Positions 57,359-64,000 of a stretch of DNA of 64,000 bases are shown here, one piece after another; within the stretch, counting starts at the first letter, position 1; each line of letters opens with the position of its first letter. The position numbers were made by a program, and so were the translations under genes. The DNA comes from Bdellovibrionales bacterium (GTDB taxonomy: Bacteria > Bdellovibrionota > Bdellovibrionia > Bdellovibrionales > JAMPXM01): the NCBI GenBank assembly GCA_005808505.1, contig SYLX01000136.1:1-64000 (forward strand). Reading direction: 5' to 3'. The notes under the pieces were generated by a model. The model saw only the letters and a program-made list of their open reading frames with translations, ran no database searches and had not been told where the DNA came from.

Positions 57359-58618
57359 TCAGTTCGGAGCTAGAAGCCAGTACGATGCATCGTTCGTTGC
57401 GTTGTAATAAAACGGATTGCCGCTATCCTGCTGCATCAGCCACGCACGACAGCTCGGGATCTGGCCCGGGTTATTTGAATAGGCCCAATCAAAATTCCAA
57501 TACGTCGAGCAGTAATCCGGCATCGAAGCTTGGCATTGCGCGAGCGTTCGTGTTGCAAACGAGTTCCTGTAATTTGAAACGTAGTCTTGAGCTATGGCCT
57601 GCAGCGAAGCCGCTTGAGCGGCCGTAACTCCATTCGGGTAAGCTGCCCCAATCGGCGACTGCGAATACACGACCGCGTAAGTCACGAGCGAGACGTAGTA
57701 GAAAGCAAGCGGCGTAAGGTGCACATCGTCCGTAAAGAGCCGGTCGAGCGTTTCGTCCAAAGTGCCACCCGTGATGCCATTTACGTTGCTTGTGGTCGCG
57801 CGGTGAACGAGTTCGGCGAGAGCAGCCCCGGCTGGCAAGCTCTTGATGCGGTCACTTCGTCCTTCAGCAGCAAGACTATGGTTGATGCGTACGGCGACGC
57901 AGTTCCACGCGAGCGAAGTCTGACGCTCGTAAGTGATCCACTCCGGAATCTTCGTTCGCTTATGACTGAGCCACGCTTCATAGAAATACGTCTGCGCTTG
58001 AGGGTTCCCCTGGATCATGCGCTCGTGATAGTGACGAAGATACTTCACCGTATTTTGCCACTGTAGCGAGCCGAGCATGTCGTGTCGCTCAGTGAGTATT
58101 AACGTGTCGTAGATGTCTCCACCCAGCGTTTGCGGATTGTTGAGTTCGTTAACGATGTTGAGTCCCGTACTCCAGTCTCGATTAAAGCCCGTGCTGTACC
58201 CAGCGTACTGGGTTGATCCTTCGGTACTATTACCCCGAGAACGCTGAAGAATCGTCGAGCCGCTCATGATCTGCTGATTAAATTTCGCCGAGCCACCCTT
58301 GCTGGCGGCGATCGCCACTAAGTTTGGACCAACTGGTTCCCAAAGTAGGCTATGCCCGCTAATAAAAACGCGGGCCGAAGTCCGACTCACTTCGGGGGTA
58401 GCCGTCGGCGTGGGAGTCGCTCCGGGAGCTGGAGTCGGCGTTGGGTTTGTCGACGGCGTAGGCGAAGGCGAAGGAGTCAACGAAGTCTGTAGAGCCTTTG
58501 ACGGATCAAATTTCGTACAATTTTGAAACAACAGCAATGGGAGTAGTGCGAGCGAGCACGCTACGATAAGACGAGGATGAACTCGTCTACGGCCTCCTGG
58601 CTGCTGCTGGCTCGACAT
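57359..58618 (-). CDS. SGNH-hydrolase-like lipoprotein with Pro/Thr linker
   Basis: LALLPLLLFQNC lipobox; SPSPTPSTNPTPTPAPGATPTPTATPE linker; VFISGHSLLWEP... and FTDDVHLTPLAFYYVS resemble SGNH block I and the DxxH block. Confidence 0.65.
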   Translation of the reverse strand: MSSQQQPGGRRRVHPRLIVACSLALLPLLLFQNCTKFDPSKALQTSLTPSPSPTPSTNPTPTPAPGATPTPTATPEVSRTSARVFISGHSLLWEPVGPNLVAIAASKGGSAKFNQQIMSGSTILQRSRGNSTEGSTQYAGYSTGFNRDWSTGLNIVNELNNPQTLGGDIYDTLILTERHDMLGSLQWQNTVKYLRHYHERMIQGNPQAQTYFYEAWLSHKRTKIPEWITYERQTSLAWNCVAVRINHSLAAEGRSDRIKSLPAGAALAELVHRATTSNVNGITGGTLDETLDRLFTDDVHLTPLAFYYVSLVTYAVVYSQSPIGAAYPNGVTAAQAASLQAIAQDYVSNYRNSFATRTLAQCQASMPDYCSTYWNFDWAYSNNPGQIPSCRAWLMQQDSGNPFYYNATNDASYWLLAPN

Positions 58619-58949
58619 TTTCTTCCCCCGCTAAAACACCGCCGCTACTGCAGCGATAAACCCTTATCGGCTGCCAAACTAATTTCATTGAGACGTCCGC
58701 AAGGATGCCGTTGAAACTAAAATGACCAGCCAAGGACATCGTGAGGGCTGCTAAAAACCGCTCAGAGCAGCTTAGAACAGCTCGAAAAAGCCTACACTCT
58801 CAGATTCGATCTGACGATGATTTGGTCGTGCGTTCCACCGAGATCTCGGAACAGCACAGGAGTCGCGACGACCAACGCCTTCTGTGCTCCGAAACTTGTC
58901 TACCTACAGGTTTACGAGTTCTGGAGTGTGCGAATGAGACTTTGACCCC

Positions 58950-61133
58950 TTACCGATGAACGAGTTTCCGGATCGTCTCGTAAAGCTGCTTACGATCAAT
59001 CGGCTTAACCACATGACCATCGCAACCCTCGCGCAATGATCGTTCACGCTCTTCAGGAAGCGCATGAGCCGTGACCGCAATGATCGGCAGTCGATATCCT
59101 AGTGCACGTAACCTTTGCGTCGCGCTATAGCCGTCGAGAACCGGCATTTGGATGTCCATCAACACTAAGTCATAATTGTTTCTCAAGACTTGCTCGATGG
59201 CTTCTTCACCATTGAAAGCGAACTCGACTTCGACTCCTTGCGATTTGAGGTATCGCTCAAGCAAGATTTGATTGTCGCGCGAATCTTCAGCCGCAAGAAT
59301 TCTTAATCCGACGAGTTCTTTCAGCAACAGCGGTTGTTTTTCTTCGGGTATTTCTTTGAAGCGCTCCAAGCTCTGCAAGCTTGCTGGGATGATCATCTGG
59401 AAAGTCGATCCTCGGCCAGGCTCGCTTCGAACTAAACTCAAGTCGCCGCCCATGAGTTCGCAAAGACGCCGCGAAAGCGCAAGTCCCAGCCCCGAGCCGC
59501 CGAATCTCCTTCGAAACGTCGAGTCACCTTGAGTAAATGGATGAAACAGTTTGGCCTTCTGCTCTTCACTCATCCCGATTCCCGTATCCGAAACTTCAAA
59601 GCAGACTGCAAGTTCGCCGTTCAAATCAACCTTGCGAACAGCCACGCGAACTTCACCGCTCGTGGTAAACTTAATGGCGTTAAGAATGAGATTCGAGAGA
59701 ACCTGATAAAGCCGCGTTGGATCCGAGCTGATCGTACTGGGAAGTGCGTCGTCGATGGGCTCAACCGCGATTGCCAATTTCTTGTTGCGCGCTTCGCGTT
59801 CAGTGACGTTCACCACGTCATTCAATGTCTCCCGAATCGAAGTGGGAATCTTCTCGACCGTCAAATTCCCAGATTCCATCTTCGAATAATCAAGAATGTC
59901 GCTGATAAGTGTGGAGAGCTGACGCCCGTTCCTCGAAATGATTTTTGCGTAGTTTCGTCGCTCAGCTGGATCAGTAACTTCATCGATCATCAACTCACTG
60001 AATCCAAGAACGGCCGACAAAGGGGTTCGAATTTCGTGACTCACGTTTGCGAGGAATTCGCGCTTTGCTTGATCATTCGCGCGAAGCAGTTCCGAAGCTC
60101 CCGTGAGAGATGCTCTAAGTTGCTCGACTTCCAAAATCGAAGTCGCTTTGAGCTGAGGGATTTGTCCAGAGGCGATCTGCCTGACTCCCGAAGTGGCAGA
60201 TTGGATCATTCGCGTGATTCGGCTTGCGTAAACAAAAATGATTGTTCCGAAAATCAAGAATAGGGAAAGGGCGGAACCCAGCACGATCAACCAAGTTCGG
60301 TTTCCGATCGAGGCTAATGTTTCTTCAGGAACGGACACGACAGAATGCCATGACGTCAGGCTACTTTTCCGGAAAGCCAAATAAATTCTGACGTTGTCTA
60401 GTGAGTTCATCAAGACGACGCCTTCGTCGTTCTTTGCGAGAGCCTCGATGGTGCTTGGATTCCCTAACTTGCCGACGTACTTTTCCGGATCGCGTGAGCG
60501 CATGGCTATGATGTTATTGGAATCAAGTAGTGTTCGCGCCCATTCATTCTTTTCATGTTTAAGAAACGATTTGAGAGCTTCTACCGAAATAACGGCCGAG
60601 AGAGAGTAGATCGTGCGGTTCCCCTCAAGGATCGGTATGCGTACGGCAAAGGCGTATCTCTCTTTGCCTCTTGCGATCGGCCCAACCACAGCGCGCTGAA
60701 GTTTGAAAACCTCTTGCACGCTCTTCGCTTCGATCGGTGGAGGAATTTTTTCGCCGTAAGGAACCAACGCACTGACAATCGGCTCGCTTTTTTCGTTGTG
60801 CAGAATGATGTTTAGCCAAACTGGCTCGCCTTTCAGCGCCTCTGCTAAGTTCGACTGATAGTTCTTCCAATCGCGATTCTTAAATGATGAGTCCGCGGTC
60901 AAGGCCTTAAGCGCACGAATACTTGAACCAATCTCCTGATCGAAGGCGTTCGCAAGGCTTCTAGCTTCGCTTAAAAGCTTTTGCTGACTCTCGTTGATGT
61001 CGGCTTGCGCTCTCCAATGAATGAGGGCCGCTGCAAAAACCAAAAACGGCACAAGCGCCGCGATCGCCAATGCGATGAGATGCCAGGAGAGAGGATAAGC
61101 CCGCCCACGTGATCGTTCCAAAAAACCCTGCAC
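58950..61133 (-). CDS. Hybrid sensor histidine kinase with C-terminal receiver
   Basis: N-terminal TM and periplasmic sensor, HisKA (REFLANVSHEIRTPLSAVLGFSELM), HATPase (FEVSDTGIGMSEEQKAKLFHPFTQ..), REC (LRILAAEDSRDNQ..LVLMDIQMPVLDG). Confidence 0.95.
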   Translation of the reverse strand: MQGFLERSRGRAYPLSWHLIALAIAALVPFLVFAAALIHWRAQADINESQQKLLSEARSLANAFDQEIGSSIRALKALTADSSFKNRDWKNYQSNLAEALKGEPVWLNIILHNEKSEPIVSALVPYGEKIPPPIEAKSVQEVFKLQRAVVGPIARGKERYAFAVRIPILEGNRTIYSLSAVISVEALKSFLKHEKNEWARTLLDSNNIIAMRSRDPEKYVGKLGNPSTIEALAKNDEGVVLMNSLDNVRIYLAFRKSSLTSWHSVVSVPEETLASIGNRTWLIVLGSALSLFLIFGTIIFVYASRITRMIQSATSGVRQIASGQIPQLKATSILEVEQLRASLTGASELLRANDQAKREFLANVSHEIRTPLSAVLGFSELMIDEVTDPAERRNYAKIISRNGRQLSTLISDILDYSKMESGNLTVEKIPTSIRETLNDVVNVTEREARNKKLAIAVEPIDDALPSTISSDPTRLYQVLSNLILNAIKFTTSGEVRVAVRKVDLNGELAVCFEVSDTGIGMSEEQKAKLFHPFTQGDSTFRRRFGGSGLGLALSRRLCELMGGDLSLVRSEPGRGSTFQMIIPASLQSLERFKEIPEEKQPLLLKELVGLRILAAEDSRDNQILLERYLKSQGVEVEFAFNGEEAIEQVLRNNYDLVLMDIQMPVLDGYSATQRLRALGYRLPIIAVTAHALPEERERSLREGCDGHVVKPIDRKQLYETIRKLVHR

Positions 61134-61375
61134 TTTCTGTTCTCGACACCCTATTGCAAAGACCTTCGTTAGGGAAGATCAACTCCACTTCCGCCGTGAA
61201 TCGCATTCGCTTTGCTTGTCGAGCGAATTCAAAACTTACTGAACACGCCAAGAGCGTGTTAAGGCCAGTGGTGTGGGTGCTGGCGCATGAATAGCTTTCC
61301 TTACCAAGGGGCTGAAAAAATCGCTTTCGGGTGACGTTCCTCAATTGAATCGGTACGATGGCCCCGCTTTGCGTT

Positions 61376-63502
61376 ATGGAGGAGAGTACGCGAGTGCCGA
61401 TCGCAGACGATAAAGCCACGCAGTTTTTGGCTGGCAAAGATGAAATGAAGATGCGCTTTCGGCAACTCGATTGGGCTGCCACAGGCCTTGGTCCGTCGGA
61501 CTCGTGGCCGCAATCGCTGAAGACAGCGGTTGGAATCATGTTGAACAGTCAGTTCCCGATGTTCATCTCGTGGGGAAAAGATCGGACCTTCCTGTACAAT
61601 TCTGCTTACGCACCTATTCTCGGAGAGAAACATCCAAGCGCTTTGGGAAGAACCTTCTACGAAAACTGGCAAGAGATCTGGTCCGACATTTTTCCTCTCA
61701 TCGAAAAAGTCGACCAAGGGGAAGCCCTCTATCTAGAGGATCTCAGATTGATCATGCACCGGCATCGTCAAGGCACTCTCGAGGAAACCTTTTTCACTTT
61801 CTCTTATAGTCCTCTCCGCAATGAGTCAGATGAAGTCGCAGGACTCTTCTGCGCCGTTGTCGAAACGACGGCTCGAAAGAAACTCGAAGAAGTTCTGACG
61901 TCCGAACAAGAGAGATTGAGGACCTTGTCGATTCAATCCGAGCGTGAGCGCGCAAAGTTTGAAGCCGCCTTCAATGCCGTTGCTGAAGGAATCTTCATCT
62001 TCGATTCGACCGGCCAACCAGTCTTCATGAATGATGGCGCGGCTAAGGTTTTCGGTTCAAAAGAAGCTTCAGACGTAACGAAAGACTTTACCTATTTTTT
62101 TGAGCGACTCGATCTCTACGAGATGGATGGCACCTACGTCCCGATTGAGGAGTGGCCTGTGTCGAAAGTCCTTCGTGGGGAATCCTTTCGCGATTGGCAA
62201 CTCATTGCCCATCGACGCGATATCGATAAAAGATGGATCTGGAGCTCAAGCGGCGAGCTCGCGATTCAAGCGGAATCCGACATAACTTTGGCCGTTGTCG
62301 TTCTGCGCGATATCACGGACCAGAAAACTTCCGAGCAAGAATTGGTGAATGCCAAAACGGAAGCCGATCGCGCAAACCAGTTGAAGTCCTCGTTCCTTGC
62401 GAACATGTCTCATGAGATTCGAACTCCTCTCGGCGCTATGCTTGGATTTAGCTCGCTCTTAAAGGACCGCGATCTGGCGCAAGATGAACGAGATCAGTAC
62501 GTCGATACGATTATCCGCAACGGAAACGCGCTGACCGGGATTATCGATGACATTCTCGATCTAGCGAAAGTAGAAGCCGGCAAACTGACGGTGGAGAAGA
62601 TCGATGTCGCCATCTACGATTTAATGTCGGACGCCGTGGAGCTCTTCAGAGATAAAGCAAAGCAGAAGGGACTTTACCTCTTGCTCACGATCGACGAAAC
62701 GGTACCCCAAAGACTACATACCGATCCGACCCGTCTGCGTCAGATTCTCGTGAACCTTATCGGCAACGCAATCAAGTTCACCGAAGAAGGTGGAGTTCGC
62801 GTGAACGTCTCGAGCGAGAAGATTGGTCTAAACGAAGTCAGGATGAACATCGAAGTCAGAGATACGGGAGTCGGTTTATCCGAGGAGCAACAGATAAAGC
62901 TCTTTCAGCCCTTCACGCAAGCCGACAACAGCACGACTCGCAAATTTGGCGGCACCGGATTGGGTCTTGTCCTCTCGCAACGCCTGGCACTCGCGTTGAA
63001 CGGAAAAATCACGATCAATACTTCAACCGTCGGCGGCGGTAGCAGCTTCGGCGTTTCTTTTGAAACGACGGTCTACCAGCATCCCCCTCAACAACGAAGA
63101 GCTGAGGCCTTACCGCCAAACGAATCGCTCGATGGGCTCAAAATTTTGGTGGTTGATGATTCTCCCGACAATCAACACTTGATCAAACGAATGCTTACGA
63201 AACGTGGTGCTCAAATTTGGATTGCGAGCGATGGTCGTGAAGGCTTTGAAGCCGCCGTATCGGGATCATTCGACATCGTTTTGATGGATCTTCAAATGCC
63301 CAACATGGATGGCTATCAAGCTAAGCAAGCTTTAGATCAGCGAGGCTATCGGAAGCCTGTGATTGCGCTCACGGCACACGCCATGGCGGAAGAAAAAACG
63401 AAAACACGAGCCGCTGGTTTCGCGGGTCACCTGACGAAGCCAATTGCGATCCACGCGGTCACCAAGATGATCTTGGAGTTCGTTCCCCGTACTGATGGGT
63501 GA
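61376..63502 (+). CDS. PAS-PAS hybrid sensor histidine kinase with C-terminal receiver
   Basis: PAS-like N-term, HisKA (KSSFLANMSHEIRTPLGAMLGFSSLL), HATPase, REC (LKILVVDDSPDNQHLIKRML..IVLMDLQMPNMDG). Start ATG 61376 or GTG 61394. Confidence 0.95.
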   Translation: MEESTRVPIADDKATQFLAGKDEMKMRFRQLDWAATGLGPSDSWPQSLKTAVGIMLNSQFPMFISWGKDRTFLYNSAYAPILGEKHPSALGRTFYENWQEIWSDIFPLIEKVDQGEALYLEDLRLIMHRHRQGTLEETFFTFSYSPLRNESDEVAGLFCAVVETTARKKLEEVLTSEQERLRTLSIQSERERAKFEAAFNAVAEGIFIFDSTGQPVFMNDGAAKVFGSKEASDVTKDFTYFFERLDLYEMDGTYVPIEEWPVSKVLRGESFRDWQLIAHRRDIDKRWIWSSSGELAIQAESDITLAVVVLRDITDQKTSEQELVNAKTEADRANQLKSSFLANMSHEIRTPLGAMLGFSSLLKDRDLAQDERDQYVDTIIRNGNALTGIIDDILDLAKVEAGKLTVEKIDVAIYDLMSDAVELFRDKAKQKGLYLLLTIDETVPQRLHTDPTRLRQILVNLIGNAIKFTEEGGVRVNVSSEKIGLNEVRMNIEVRDTGVGLSEEQQIKLFQPFTQADNSTTRKFGGTGLGLVLSQRLALALNGKITINTSTVGGGSSFGVSFETTVYQHPPQQRRAEALPPNESLDGLKILVVDDSPDNQHLIKRMLTKRGAQIWIASDGREGFEAAVSGSFDIVLMDLQMPNMDGYQAKQALDQRGYRKPVIALTAHAMAEEKTKTRAAGFAGHLTKPIAIHAVTKMILEFVPRTDG

Positions 63503-63837
63503 ACTCTAGCACAGCGTCGGCTTGATCATTGAACGCTTCGAAACTTGTAAAGTCGTAGGTAGACAAGATCGGGGGCTTCGCGATCTTTTTCAACGATCGA
63601 CGCTCCATAAAATCGGCGGAACAACGCCGTCAAAATTGTTGCCAGCCCATCTCCTGAAGTGTCGATTGTTAGTCAGCTTTCGACGACATCGCGAGGGTTT
63701 GCGATGCTGTCAATTTTTCCGACGCCTCAATTCGACCACTTCAATTTCGTTCGTTCGACATTCCGACCGTTCGCACCTAGCCTGATCAAGGTTCTCCGTA
63801 TGAACACATTTGGTTTAGGTGGGGGCTTAGCGTGGTG

Positions 63838-64000
63838 ATGAACAAACTCACTCAGTATCTAACGAAGTTCATTCTGTTAGTCGTGGGCGTAGTTCTCGTG
63901 CTTGCTTTTCAAAACTGCTCTCCAGCTGATCTTCGGCAAGCGAGCGTGGGAGCTCCTCTTCATGACGAGGCAAAAAATAAAGCGGTTTCCAATTTCAACG
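63838..64000 (+). CDS. Lipoprotein, truncated by window edge
   Basis: MNKLTQYLTKFILLVVGVVLVLAFQNCSPADLRQASVGAPLHDEAKNKAVSNFN; lipobox LAFQNC. Confidence 0.7.
   Translation, partial: MNKLTQYLTKFILLVVGVVLVLAFQNCSPADLRQASVGAPLHDEAKNKAVSNFN

Noticed and set aside
58395-58480. Apparent tandem repeats (GGCGTN/GGAGTC units)
   Set aside because: They encode the Pro/Thr linker of the SGNH-like lipoprotein; no evidence of an array or phase variation.
1-64000. CRISPR arrays, prophage, complete transposons, restriction-modification or toxin-antitoxin defence islands
   Set aside because: No repeat-spacer structure, capsid/terminase, transposase/integrase, methyltransferase or recognised TA pair seen. 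The SNF2 helicase stands alone without DISARM or similar partners.

Overview
This 64 kb window looks like ordinary chromosome from a Gram-negative bacterium. Three TIGR02147-type proteins and many lipobox/secreted proteins suggest Bdellovibrionota, but that taxonomic call is inference only. I saw no rRNA, tRNA, CRISPR array, intact transposase or prophage. The clearest multigene system is an aerobactin-type NIS siderophore locus at about 33.9-44.0 kb, in the order PepSY - IucA/C - IucB-like GNAT - IucA/C - IucD-like - TonB-dependent receptor - TonB. The first six genes are joined by overlapping start/stop codons. Other notable items: (i) a doxX/OYE gene pair with an upstream Rrf2 regulator and two matching 17-bp dyads (GTAAy..rTTAC), one before doxX and one before rrf2; (ii) a TIGR02147-like HTH fused to PAS-GAF-PAS; (iii) two convergent operons of uncharacterised envelope/lipoproteins at 23.8-32.8 kb, including a paralogous pair; (iv) a decayed DUF1552 C-terminus with an in-frame stop; (v) a 27-bp palindromic repeat present twice in inverted orientation about 4.9 kb apart; (vi) a truncated, motif-degenerate ABC-F-like ATPase; (vii) a secretin-like protein lacking a recognisable secretin core; (viii) several long perfect hairpins. 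All family calls come from reading the translations, not from database searches.
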